From contig CAZDVK010000015.1 of NCBI GenBank assembly GCA_964508915.1, positions 1-37,069 on the forward strand: a stretch of 37,069 bases of DNA, in the 5' to 3' direction. Below the pieces are notes generated by a model. The model saw only the letters and a list, made by a program, of their open reading frames with translations. It had not been told where the DNA came from and did no database searches. The translations under genes and the position numbers were made by a program. The DNA comes from CAZDVK01 sp964508915 (GTDB lineage Bacteria > Pseudomonadota > Alphaproteobacteria > Paracaedibacterales > CAIULA01). The first letter of the stretch is position 1. The number at the start of each line of letters is the position of its first letter. Of this stretch, positions 16,381-25,921 are shown piece by piece.

Positions 16381-17394
16381 ATGACTTTTTTTCTTAAGCT
16401 TGCATGCGTAACTTTTTCTATGACGTCATTTTTATCAGCCATGAGTCCAGATGCACCCGATGACGAAGTATGTTGTTCTGGTTCTGGCGGTGAAGTGACA
16501 GTAACAGGTGACGCAACACCTGCTTGTGATTTAAACATATTAATTCCTCGCTTCGTTGCAAAACAATCTCAAATAACTTCCAATTATTTTGCCAGCGAAC
16601 CTTCTGAAAAGTGGCCAGCTGATTTTAAGCCGCGGTTATTCCCAATTCTTCAAGTTTTTTATGAAACTTTACAAGCCCAACTTACCAAAAAAAGGCATAA
16701 TGCTACTTTCTGGCAACAGCTAGAATCCCTAGACCCTGAAGCTGATAATGCCCTAGCTATTGCATGCTTAGAACACGTTAGGCCACTGCTAAACCCGTTA
16801 CTTAACGAACTGCTGACAGGTTTATTCGGTGAAACATTTCCTGAGACGTGGCAGAAACATTTTTGGGATAGAATGCCTGCAATTTTTGGAGTTGAAATTT
16901 CTCGGGTTACTCAGGGGATCGTTTTGGAAAGGGCTAGGCCAGACATGCCACCTCATTTGAAGGAACAAATACTGGGTCAAAAAGCATGTAATAATTTTTC
17001 TGCCTGCTTTTTTGTCAACCTAGACTATCTTACGACTTTTTGTCGTTTAGAAAAAATTTTACAGGACGCCCAACCTTTCTTAGCTGCTGAGGAAGATGAA
17101 GATCTGCTTGCTCCACTTGCTTCAGAGTCTGGGGGAGAAGGCGCTGACTTATCATCAACAGTTCCACCACCTATGGCGGATTTATACAGTGCGGATAGAG
17201 ATGAAGATTGTGATGGATGCACTGATGAAAGAAGTCCAAGGTCTGACGATGAGGGGCGAAGAAACGTTCTTACTGATTTTGAAACTGCAAGGTACTTGCT
17301 CTTGGAATATGAAATGGGGCGCGGAAAAAATATGGTCCTGACAGCGTACGAAACTTTGCGTCAAATAGAGGGGCTTTTAAACAAATGTAGATGA
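16381..17394 (+). CDS. Secreted hypothetical protein, acidic, 337 residues
   Basis: Not recognised. The ATG at 16381 was preferred over an in-frame TTG one codon upstream; GGA at 16369-16371 is 9 bases away. A signal peptide (MTFFLKLACVTFSMTSFLSA, cut near residue 20) is followed by an acidic, Cys-containing N-terminal stretch (DEVCCSGSGG), a helical middle (about 40-240), and a very acidic, probably disordered segment (about 240-300, rich in Glu, Asp and Ser with SADRDEDCDGCTDE). The Cys pairs suggest folding in an oxidising compartment. Its stop lies 5 bases from the stop of the convergent metG. Another member of the set of exported orphans in this window. Confidence 0.7.
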   Translation: MTFFLKLACVTFSMTSFLSAMSPDAPDDEVCCSGSGGEVTVTGDATPACDLNILIPRFVAKQSQITSNYFASEPSEKWPADFKPRLFPILQVFYETLQAQLTKKRHNATFWQQLESLDPEADNALAIACLEHVRPLLNPLLNELLTGLFGETFPETWQKHFWDRMPAIFGVEISRVTQGIVLERARPDMPPHLKEQILGQKACNNFSACFFVNLDYLTTFCRLEKILQDAQPFLAAEEDEDLLAPLASESGGEGADLSSTVPPPMADLYSADRDEDCDGCTDERSPRSDDEGRRNVLTDFETARYLLLEYEMGRGKNMVLTAYETLRQIEGLLNKCR

Positions 17395-17399
17395 ACTAT

Positions 17400-18905
17400 C
17401 TATGCTACACCAATTCGTGGGAAAACACCCGTTGGCTCTGGAATAGAAGCTCCTGCCGTTAAACTTTCGCACAAATGGTTTAACAGACGTTTTTCATCAG
17501 CTATAGATAGCTGATCTAAAATTTTCTGACTTGCAACAGGCAACAACGGCTGTGTTAACAAAGCAACTTTACGAATAGTTTCCATCAATACATATAAAAC
17601 CGTCATCATACGGGAACGATCTGTATTTTTAAGACCCCAGGGTTTTTGTTCATCCACGTACCGGTTGGCTTCTGCAATAACCTGCCAAACCAATTCGCCG
17701 TACTTATTAAAGGCAAAGTTGTTCATGACATCCGTCAGCTTTGGTAAAATTTCATTAGGCAGGGACAACAATTGCTTATCAACGTCCTGTAAATCAGCAG
17801 GTGTTGGAACGCACCCATCATTTTGTTTGTAAGCGAACGACAAAACCCGCTGCACCAAATTGCCATAAGCGTTGGCCAAGTCACTGTTGTAACGGTTAAT
17901 AAGGGCTGCTTTTGAAAAATCACCGTCTTGTCCAAATGGCACTTCGCGCATTAAAAAATACCGCACGGCATCCACCCCAAATTCATCAATCAAGGCCACC
18001 GGGTCAATGGTATTACCTAAAGATTTTGAAATTTTCACGCCTTCATTGGTCCACCAACCATGGGCCACAATTTGTTTTGGCAATGGCAAATCTGCTGCCA
18101 TTAAAAAGGCCGGCCAGTAAACGGCATGAAAACGCAAAATATCTTTGCCCACCACGTGAATGGCTTCAGGCCAATGTTTTTGAAACAAAGGGGCATCTGT
18201 ATTTGGGTAGCCAAGGGCTGTCATGTAATTAGTTAACGCATCCAACCATACATAAATCACGTGCTTTTCATCACCGGGTACAGGCACACCCCAACGAAAA
18301 CTGGTGCGCGATACAGATAAATCTGTTAAACCACCTTCCACAAAACGCATCACTTCATTGCGACGGCTTTCAGGCGTAATAAAATTTGGATTTTTTGTAT
18401 AGTAATCTAGCAATTTTTCCTGAAAGGCCGACAATTTAAAGAAATAACTGGGTTCGCTAACCCATTCCACGTCGGCACCCGTAGGTGCTTTGCCATTAAC
18501 AAGTTCTTTTTCGCTGTAAAAGGCTTCATCACGCACTGCATACCAGCCAGCGTATTCCCCTAAATAAATATAACCTTTTTCAACCAGTCGGCTCCACAAC
18601 GCTTGTGCCGCTTGAATATGGCGAGGTTCCGTTGTGCGAATAAAATCTGTGTGGGTTGTACCCATATGTTTTGCCAAATGGCGAAAGGTTTCCGAAACTG
18701 TATCCACAAATTCTTTGGGGCTTTTTCCTTGCTGAGCAGCAGCCTTTTCAACTTTTTGGCCGTGCTCATCGGTACCTGTTAAAAATAAAACATCTTCGCC
18801 TTTTAAACGCCAAAATCGGGCAGCAGTATCACACGCCAATGTCGTATAGGCATGGCCTATATGGGGGGCGTCATTCACATAATAAATGGGCGTTGTTATG
18901 TACAT
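17400..18905 (-). CDS. metG: Methionyl-tRNA synthetase (short form)
   Basis: Charges tRNA-Met with methionine. Class I synthetase: the N-terminus MYITTPIYYVNDAPHIGHAY holds the HIGH motif at 15-18; KISKS (about 291-295, in GVKISKSLGNTIDP) is the second signature, and the DALTNYMTALGYP and anticodon-binding helical region (WGLKNTD, KPWGL) follow. The start was set at the ATG at 18905; the frame stays open for 17 more codons upstream, but those residues do not fit the family. At 501 residues it is the short form without the C-terminal tRNA-binding domain, and the connective peptide lacks the zinc-binding cysteines of the E. coli enzyme. Convergent with the secreted orphan at 16381-17394. No distinct Shine-Dalgarno. 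Confidence 0.97.
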   Translation of the reverse strand: MYITTPIYYVNDAPHIGHAYTTLACDTAARFWRLKGEDVLFLTGTDEHGQKVEKAAAQQGKSPKEFVDTVSETFRHLAKHMGTTHTDFIRTTEPRHIQAAQALWSRLVEKGYIYLGEYAGWYAVRDEAFYSEKELVNGKAPTGADVEWVSEPSYFFKLSAFQEKLLDYYTKNPNFITPESRRNEVMRFVEGGLTDLSVSRTSFRWGVPVPGDEKHVIYVWLDALTNYMTALGYPNTDAPLFQKHWPEAIHVVGKDILRFHAVYWPAFLMAADLPLPKQIVAHGWWTNEGVKISKSLGNTIDPVALIDEFGVDAVRYFLMREVPFGQDGDFSKAALINRYNSDLANAYGNLVQRVLSFAYKQNDGCVPTPADLQDVDKQLLSLPNEILPKLTDVMNNFAFNKYGELVWQVIAEANRYVDEQKPWGLKNTDRSRMMTVLYVLMETIRKVALLTQPLLPVASQKILDQLSIADEKRLLNHLCESLTAGASIPEPTGVFPRIGVA

Positions 18906-19045
18906 GAAAATTTTGACTTTTAAATTATTCTTTCGGCAACTATACCCCAACGCCAACCCATTTTTGAAGAATTATGTGGTAAGGCCATAAAATCGTCTTT
19001 TTATTGCAAGAAAATACGGCATTAGTTAGCCAAATAACAATCCCC

Positions 19046-22000
19046 TTACGGTAGTTCTGTTATGGTGTTGCCGCTGCAAATTTTTAGTGTACGCAGTGCG
19101 TGCAAAATCAAAGCAATATCTGCTTTTTCATAGGGGTTCGCAATGGCCCCGTTTATCCAATCCAAACTGTTTTTGTGTTTTTGTAAAGCCAACCCGTTTA
19201 TTTCAGACCATTTTGAAAACCCACCCACAGCAAAAACTTGATAGGCCAATTGACTTTCTGTGTGAACCAAATCATCCAGTAGGCTAAATTTAGCTTCTCG
19301 CTGCCATTCTTCGGCACAAAATATTTTATTCGCCAATTCGTAAATTATTTGAATTTGAAGTCCATTATGCACGTCCCAAAAGGTTTTAAGTCTTTCATTA
19401 AGTTCATCTTGGGATAGATTTCCTTTCAGTTGCAAAGCGAATTCCAGCATAACAGGTAAAAAAGGTCCAATTTCCACACATACAGGCCGCTTTGTGGCAG
19501 ATAAAGCTAAGTATTCCCGCTGGTACGTTACAAAAATATCCATCATCTGGGGCAGCAAACTGGTAAGCTTGCTCCAATTATTTTGCACCGCACTTTTATT
19601 GCGTAAACATACAAGCGTCAGCTGCTTAACACTTTGAATAAATTCGTACAAAGTTTCATCATAAGACCCTTCATTGTCAGCCTGATTCGGGTCTTGCCAT
19701 GAATTCCAAATACTTTGGAAACCAAACAATTCATTTAAACTGGTATATGCCTCCACCACCTCTACAGGACTTGATGACGATGCCTGACATAATTCCAATA
19801 CAAATGTTACCCCCATGTGATTCACAATATCGTTTGCAAGAACAGTTGTGATAATTTCCTTTCTAAGCTGATGCCCATCCACAGATTCGCTAAATTTCTG
19901 GGTCAGAATTTCTGGAAAATACTGATGAAGATATTTTCTTTTCTTGGAAAAATAAGCGTCTTCATGCTGAAGATGATCCAATAAATATTGATACAAATTG
20001 ATTTTTGTATAAGCCATCAATGTGGCCAATTCGGGCCTGACAAGCCCTTTATTTTTAATTCGCCGTTCAGCCAAATCATCATCCGTTGGAATAACGTCCC
20101 CTTTTTGACGTAAGGGCAAAGCTTCGGCTTTTTCAAGGGCATGAATTAACGCCTGATAAATGAATAAATCTTTAGACGATGCATATTCCATAAATTTAAG
20201 TGCTATATTTTGGTGTAGATTGTCTGTTAAAACCAGGTTAACAACGTCGTTTTGCATGGAAACAAGTAAATCATTTCGGTCTTGAAGGCTTAATTTTCCT
20301 TTCTTGACCAAACCTTGAAGCAAGATTTTAATGTTTACTTCGTGGTCAGAACAGCTAACACCAGCTGAATTATCAATAGTATCTGTATTAATTAGCCCCT
20401 GTTTTTTGGCAAATTCTATACGGGCTTGCTGGGTCATTCCCAAATTAGCCCCTTCGATAATAACACGAGCTTCCATATCATTAGCATCAACCCGAACGTC
20501 ATCATTGCTTCGGTCATCAACCTGGTAATGAGACTCTTCTAGGGCCTTCACATAGGTTCCAATACCGCCAAACCAAATAACATCAACAGGTGCTTTTAAA
20601 ATAAACTGAATCAGTTCGTGTGGTGAAATACTATCGTAATGGTTTGGTATGCCCAAACGTCGACGTATAAATTTATTCAACGGAATATGGCTTATGCTTC
20701 GGCTAAAAACCCCTCCTCCTTCCGACAAAAGGTTTGAATTGTAATTTGACCAATTGGAATAAGGTAAACGAAACAAACGCTGACGTTCTTCGAAACTAAT
20801 AGACGGGTCAGGGTTCGGATCAATAAAAATATGTTCATGGTTAAAAGCTGCAACCAAACAAAGCATTTTTGATTGAAGCATCCCATTTCCAAATACATCG
20901 CCTGACATATCACCAACACCAACAACCGTGAAGGGAACCTTCATAGGGTCTATATGCATACTATTAAAATGGTGTTGCAGTGAAACCCATGCACCCTTAG
21001 ATGTAATAGCCATTTTTTTGTGGTCATACCCATGCGAACCACCTGATGCAAAAGCATCCCCCAACCAAAATTCATACTCGGCAGCAATGCGATTTGCCAC
21101 GTCAGAAAAACCACCTGTTCCTTTATCAGCCGCTACCACCAAATAGGGGTCTTTTTCATCATAACAAACCACATTCTTAGGGTGTTGGCATTCACCATCA
21201 CGCCAATTATCGGTCAAATCTAAAAGCCCACGAATCATGATTTCATAGCACCTTAAAACCTCCTGTTTTAAGCGTTCAGATGATGCACCTGCCTGTTTAA
21301 GCCTGATATAATTTTTGCAGATGAATCCCCCTTTTGAGCCTAAGGGAATGATAATAGAATTTTTTAAAGTCTGGGCCTTCATTAAACTGTACGTTTCTAA
21401 ACGAAAATCATCCAACCGGTCTGACCATCGAACCCCCCCGCGTGACACTTTACCAGCCCGCAAATGAACAGCTTCAACACTGTTTGAATAGACAAAAATT
21501 TCATACAAAGGTGTGGGGCGAGGTAAATCTTTAATACGTTTGCTATTGAACTTAAAGCTGATGTAGCCTTTTTTTCGACAACAGTAATAGTTGGTTCGAA
21601 CTGTTGAATCAACGACATTCAATAAACGGTCAAAAATACGTTCATCTGTATCGCTGGTAATTTCTTTTTGTGATTCTTTTATTTTCAGCCACAACTGCTC
21701 ACTGGTATGACAACGTTCTTCTTCTGACAAATCTGGATTATGTCGATTTGTAAAAAAATCCATCACTTGTTCAGCTAAATGTGGGTAGCTTACCAGCAGA
21801 TGAATCAGACTTTCTAAAGAAAAACCCAAAAGCATTTGCTTCATGGCTTTCCCGTAGGCACGCAAAACATTAACCTCATGAATTGCAAGCTTTGTTTTAA
21901 GAATCAGCTGGTTAAAAGCATCATTATCAATGTGTTGGTTCCAAACGGCGTCAAAAGCCTCTGTAAACCTTTTTTCTACACCCTTGTCAAAGTGTGAAAT

Positions 22001-23914
22001 GCCAGAGCATTCAAATGAATGAAGCCATATATCCCCTTGCAGTTTATGGTTTATAACGTATGAATTTTCATTAACAATTTTAAGGCCGAAATTTTCCCAT
22101 AAGGGCATTAACGTCGATAGTGAAATTGCCTGGCCTGGATTAATAACATGAATGCACAGCGAATTTTTTTTGTACGAAAATCGCACAACAGCGTTACGTT
22201 TTTGGATAGATTTCAAAATGCTTTCAATATCTTTTTTTCCTTCTTCAGGGGAAAATGTATTTTCATAAGCCTTTGGAAACTGAATCAGCGTACCTTCAGG
22301 CATATGATCAGCTTTCAACAAATCTTCCAAATTTTCCTGCCAAGAACGGGAAAGTTGTTCTAATTTTTCCCTTAAAGAAATTAAGGAAATATCCCGCTTT
22401 TTAGGCGTATGAAATGACACCACAAAAATAAGGCGCGCAAAGGGAAATTCTGTTAAAAAAACTTGATCTGACTCCACATGACCGCCTAATTGCGTTGCAA
22501 TTTCTTGTGACAGAAGTTCCTTAACATAAGGTGTATAGCGACTTTTAGGTAAATAGACCATAACACTTGTAAACCGACCATAGGGGTCATGGCGCATAAA
22601 AACAGCTAATTTGTTATACAAATAAAAAACCTGGGAACAAATGTCGTATATTTGGTCCTGTTTTAATTGAAACAATTCGTCTTGAGATATACTTTTTAAA
22701 ATATTTAAAATGTACTTGCCGTCATACGATTGTTTTGAATGACCAAATCGTTCAAAAACCTGGCTAATTTTATGCCGCAACAGGGGTATTCGAAGGGGGG
22801 ATTGGGCAAAAAAATCACGACTAAAAATACCAATAACTTGAAACACACCAAAAACAGTTCCATTTTCATCCATATCCACAATTTCTATGGAATCAATGCG
22901 CGAATGCCTGTGAACTGGCGACCGTTGAAAGCTTTTAGAAACACTAACTAAAGGAATACGACCATAGGTTCCCACATCGTATAAATTCTTATCGACAGTT
23001 CCATAAAGTGGTTCTTCTGTATGGCAAACAACCGGTAGCAGTTCAGGAATATTTTGAAAGTTACCATAATGGAATAAACCACGGGCTGATTTCTTTTGTT
23101 CTTTTGGATCTAATTCAAAGGAAAGCTCTAATTGGGTTAATGCCGTTTCTGAAACCAAGTTAATTTTTGTTTTGGCATGAAAATACCGGCTACCCAAAAC
23201 CACAAGTGGGCCATCATGAAGCCAACGCAAAAAGTCAGCTATTTCTTGAAAATCTGTATGTGGAACCTCCACAAGAGACGACATGCTATTGTAGTTAGAT
23301 GCAATTTTAAGAATTTCTTTCTGCACATACGGAAAATCTGCCACAACAGACTTCACCAACATTAAGGCATGTTGTAAGTCTTGCTTTAAAAACTCTAGAT
23401 CTACTTTATCGTTGTCTAAGCAAAAAGAAATTAATGACTCTTGGTCACCCCCTTTTTCAGGTCCTTTTACGTCACATAAAGCACCTTTTTCGTTACGAAA
23501 AACATTAAAAACAGGATGAAATAAAAACAATGGGTCTTGATTATGTTTTTTTAATGTAACAAGGACGGTATCAACTAAAAACGGTTGGTCTTTGATCAAA
23601 ATCGTGACAAAAGATTTGGTATCATCATCGTCGTCAGATGAAACATCAAGTAAAAATTCTGTCGGTTTTTCTTGAAAAATACGCCACGCGGTTAAAAATG
23701 TTTCTATTAAAACGTCTTTGGATGAACCAGCCCAAATATTTTGTAATTCATCAAAGCATGTACTTTGAAAATAACCCTTCCCAAACTTCTTAAAGTTTTC
23801 TTCTTGCACCGCAAGACTGTGCGAATTGCTTTTCTGTAGCAAAGGATAAACTTGTTCTAATATGTTAGAAACAAGTGCATCTTTGGCAAAATCGTGGGCT
23901 TGAGTTTGATCCAT
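19046..23914 (-). CDS. gdhB: Large NAD-specific glutamate dehydrogenase (GDH-180 type)
   Basis: Oxidises glutamate to 2-oxoglutarate with NAD, feeding amino-acid carbon into the TCA cycle. The 1622 residues match the 1600-1650 of this large bacterial class. The catalytic core starts near residue 820 with RGGVRWSDRLDDFRLE and PLGSKGGF (the substrate-binding Lys is in this segment), followed by PYLVVAADKGTGGFSD and the NAD-binding VGVGDMSGDVFGNGM region; FGGIGTY and VIIEGANLGMTQQAR follow. The N-terminal half holds the ACT-like regulatory regions. It ends 140 bases upstream of metG on the same strand and is divergent from PTS enzyme I across 227 bases (23915-24141), which must hold both promoters and contain a GACTGG/CCAGTC hairpin at 24034-24063. 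No clear Shine-Dalgarno. For an intracellular bacterium, host glutamate is a likely energy source (inference). Confidence 0.95.
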   Translation of the reverse strand: MDQTQAHDFAKDALVSNILEQVYPLLQKSNSHSLAVQEENFKKFGKGYFQSTCFDELQNIWAGSSKDVLIETFLTAWRIFQEKPTEFLLDVSSDDDDDTKSFVTILIKDQPFLVDTVLVTLKKHNQDPLFLFHPVFNVFRNEKGALCDVKGPEKGGDQESLISFCLDNDKVDLEFLKQDLQHALMLVKSVVADFPYVQKEILKIASNYNSMSSLVEVPHTDFQEIADFLRWLHDGPLVVLGSRYFHAKTKINLVSETALTQLELSFELDPKEQKKSARGLFHYGNFQNIPELLPVVCHTEEPLYGTVDKNLYDVGTYGRIPLVSVSKSFQRSPVHRHSRIDSIEIVDMDENGTVFGVFQVIGIFSRDFFAQSPLRIPLLRHKISQVFERFGHSKQSYDGKYILNILKSISQDELFQLKQDQIYDICSQVFYLYNKLAVFMRHDPYGRFTSVMVYLPKSRYTPYVKELLSQEIATQLGGHVESDQVFLTEFPFARLIFVVSFHTPKKRDISLISLREKLEQLSRSWQENLEDLLKADHMPEGTLIQFPKAYENTFSPEEGKKDIESILKSIQKRNAVVRFSYKKNSLCIHVINPGQAISLSTLMPLWENFGLKIVNENSYVINHKLQGDIWLHSFECSGISHFDKGVEKRFTEAFDAVWNQHIDNDAFNQLILKTKLAIHEVNVLRAYGKAMKQMLLGFSLESLIHLLVSYPHLAEQVMDFFTNRHNPDLSEEERCHTSEQLWLKIKESQKEITSDTDERIFDRLLNVVDSTVRTNYYCCRKKGYISFKFNSKRIKDLPRPTPLYEIFVYSNSVEAVHLRAGKVSRGGVRWSDRLDDFRLETYSLMKAQTLKNSIIIPLGSKGGFICKNYIRLKQAGASSERLKQEVLRCYEIMIRGLLDLTDNWRDGECQHPKNVVCYDEKDPYLVVAADKGTGGFSDVANRIAAEYEFWLGDAFASGGSHGYDHKKMAITSKGAWVSLQHHFNSMHIDPMKVPFTVVGVGDMSGDVFGNGMLQSKMLCLVAAFNHEHIFIDPNPDPSISFEERQRLFRLPYSNWSNYNSNLLSEGGGVFSRSISHIPLNKFIRRRLGIPNHYDSISPHELIQFILKAPVDVIWFGGIGTYVKALEESHYQVDDRSNDDVRVDANDMEARVIIEGANLGMTQQARIEFAKKQGLINTDTIDNSAGVSCSDHEVNIKILLQGLVKKGKLSLQDRNDLLVSMQNDVVNLVLTDNLHQNIALKFMEYASSKDLFIYQALIHALEKAEALPLRQKGDVIPTDDDLAERRIKNKGLVRPELATLMAYTKINLYQYLLDHLQHEDAYFSKKRKYLHQYFPEILTQKFSESVDGHQLRKEIITTVLANDIVNHMGVTFVLELCQASSSSPVEVVEAYTSLNELFGFQSIWNSWQDPNQADNEGSYDETLYEFIQSVKQLTLVCLRNKSAVQNNWSKLTSLLPQMMDIFVTYQREYLALSATKRPVCVEIGPFLPVMLEFALQLKGNLSQDELNERLKTFWDVHNGLQIQIIYELANKIFCAEEWQREAKFSLLDDLVHTESQLAYQVFAVGGFSKWSEINGLALQKHKNSLDWINGAIANPYEKADIALILHALRTLKICSGNTITELP

Positions 23915-24141
23915 TCACACGTTGTGGGTTGAATATTCCATAGAACAATCTTAGTTCATAAGGGTTAAGCAATCCTTAATATACCCCTTTCCTTCGATGG
24001 TAACTGCTTGCACAATAACCATTACACATGGGGGACTGGGGCCTAAATAATTAATCACCAGTCAGGCTTCTTGAATTGCTTCTTCTTTTTCAAAAGTAGT
24101 TGTGTCACTATTTCATAATCTGATTTCAAAGGTGGTCTGTT

Positions 24142-25902
24142 GTGCCTGTTCAGTCTCAAAAACCCTTAATTCCTATTATTCTTGAAGGAAAAAAAATATC
24201 GAAAGGTTTAGCCGCTGGCATCACATTTTGGCATAAGGAAGAACAAGAAAACGATGATTTGCCAAAAACAACATCTGCTCAACATGAAATACAGCGCCTT
24301 CACAAAGCAATTCAAAGCTTACAAAAAGAAATAGAGCAGATATTAGCCCATGAACAGCTTCACTTACCGAACGACGTAAAAGAAATTATCACAGCCTATT
24401 CTTTTTTAGCTAAAGATCCTTCTTGGCAGCGTCAATTAGAAACTTTTATTCAACAAAACCTTTCTTGCGAACAGGCCATCAAACAAACTTTGGAAAAATT
24501 TCAAGATAAGTTTTCAGCCTACCCTTTTTGGCAACAGCGATTCCATGATTTGAAAGATATAAGCCAACAGCTCAAAAAACACCTGAAACGATTTCAGGAA
24601 AAAAAGATCAATGCCAAGGCCGATTTGATTATCGTGGCTAAAAACATAGGGGTAAGCGATTTATTAAGTTATATGCCCTATAACTTAAAAGGTTTAGTTC
24701 TGGAGGAAAGTGGTTCTGCAACATCTCATGCCATGATATTAGCTTGCTCACTAGGTATACCTATTATCAGTGGTATTTTAGATATTTTTGAAAAAATAGA
24801 TCATGACATTCCAGTTGTTATAGATGGAAATACAGGGGCTGTTCATATGCATCCAACGCAAACTTTCTTGGATGCTGTTTACAAAAGGTCAAAAAATGGA
24901 AAGGTTATTTCTGGAATTTTTCAGTCACAGGCAACAGAACCGCTTTTATCGCTGGATGGTATTCCAATTCATTTAGATATTAATGTAAATTTTGATGATG
25001 ATTTGTTTGTATTGAATGAACCTTTTGTTGACGGTGTTGGTTTATTTCGAACAGAGCTCCCTTTTATGATTTCAGGGGGAAACCCAACCGTTCAGGTGCA
25101 GGCTGAATTCTATAAGAAAATTTTTAACCTTTGCCAAAAACACCCCGTTATCGTTCGCACGTTAGACGTTGCGCCCGACAAACTATGGCATCATACCGAT
25201 GTATCTAAAAACATAAAAAGTAACCGGGTAACCCGTTTGTGGCTGGCGCAACCAGAATTGTTACAGAACCAAATTCAGGCTATTTTAAAGGCGCACCAAG
25301 AATGTGATTACCCAGACCAGACTTTATTTATCATGCTGCCCATGATTACTGATCTGGGGGAATTTCAACGGCTTAAAAATATGGTTTTTTTGGAAATAGA
25401 GAAAATGGAAACCACACTTAAAAGGCCTAAGCACGTCAAAGTTGGTAGCATGATTGAAGTGCCATCCGTTTTGTTTTTTTTAGATGAATTCTTTCAAGAA
25501 GTTGATTTTGCATCTATCGGAACCAATGATTTATTTCAGTTTATTCACGCCATTGACCGGGAATACGCGCATCAACATGATTATGATGTTCTGTCCCCGT
25601 TGTTTGTTAAAATTTTAAAAAATATTATCGATACTGCAAAAAAACACCATAAAGAAATCAGTGTTTGTGGTGAAATTGCCAGTCGTCCGTTAGAAGCTAT
25701 GGCTTTATTGGGGTTGGGACTTAACAAAATATCTGTATCGCCCACAGCAATTTACACAATTGCGGCCATGATTCGAAGCTTGCCCCTTCAACAATTAAGA
25801 AATTATGTAATTAATTGTCTGCAAATTATCAATACTGAAAAAACCCTTCGCCACCAAATGCTTGACTTCGCCAGGGAAAATAATGTTTTTATGGAATCAT
25901 AA
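24142..25902 (+). CDS. ptsP: Phosphoenolpyruvate-protein phosphotransferase (PTS enzyme I)
   Basis: Transfers phosphate from PEP to HPr/NPr. The N-terminal helical domain is followed by the swivelling phospho-His domain with His196 (SGSATSHAMILACSLGIP), then the PEP-binding barrel: DGVGLFRTELPFM, FIMLPMITDLGEF, VGSMIEVPS, ASIGTNDLFQF and SVCGEIASRP with the active-site Cys. At 586 residues it has no N-terminal GAF domain, which the nitrogen-PTS enzyme PtsP normally carries, so it is either a PtsI or a GAF-less PtsP. The symbol is chosen because symbionts of this group more often keep the nitrogen-type PTS; that choice is uncertain. GTG start with a strong AAAGGTGG (24128-24135) 6 bases upstream. 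The glycosyltransferase fusion follows after 19 bases. Confidence 0.9.
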   Translation: MPVQSQKPLIPIILEGKKISKGLAAGITFWHKEEQENDDLPKTTSAQHEIQRLHKAIQSLQKEIEQILAHEQLHLPNDVKEIITAYSFLAKDPSWQRQLETFIQQNLSCEQAIKQTLEKFQDKFSAYPFWQQRFHDLKDISQQLKKHLKRFQEKKINAKADLIIVAKNIGVSDLLSYMPYNLKGLVLEESGSATSHAMILACSLGIPIISGILDIFEKIDHDIPVVIDGNTGAVHMHPTQTFLDAVYKRSKNGKVISGIFQSQATEPLLSLDGIPIHLDINVNFDDDLFVLNEPFVDGVGLFRTELPFMISGGNPTVQVQAEFYKKIFNLCQKHPVIVRTLDVAPDKLWHHTDVSKNIKSNRVTRLWLAQPELLQNQIQAILKAHQECDYPDQTLFIMLPMITDLGEFQRLKNMVFLEIEKMETTLKRPKHVKVGSMIEVPSVLFFLDEFFQEVDFASIGTNDLFQFIHAIDREYAHQHDYDVLSPLFVKILKNIIDTAKKHHKEISVCGEIASRPLEAMALLGLGLNKISVSPTAIYTIAAMIRSLPLQQLRNYVINCLQIINTEKTLRHQMLDFARENNVFMES

Positions 25903-25921
25903 ATTAGAAAAATAATTCGTA

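Noticed and set aside
17896..18232. Rightward frames inside metG and other long opposite-strand frames in the window
   Set aside because: They lie wholly within well-supported genes on the other strand and lack domains or start signals.
23915..24141. A tRNA or small RNA in the gdhB-ptsP gap
   Set aside because: Only a 6-bp hairpin is present; no cloverleaf or T-arm consensus could be drawn.
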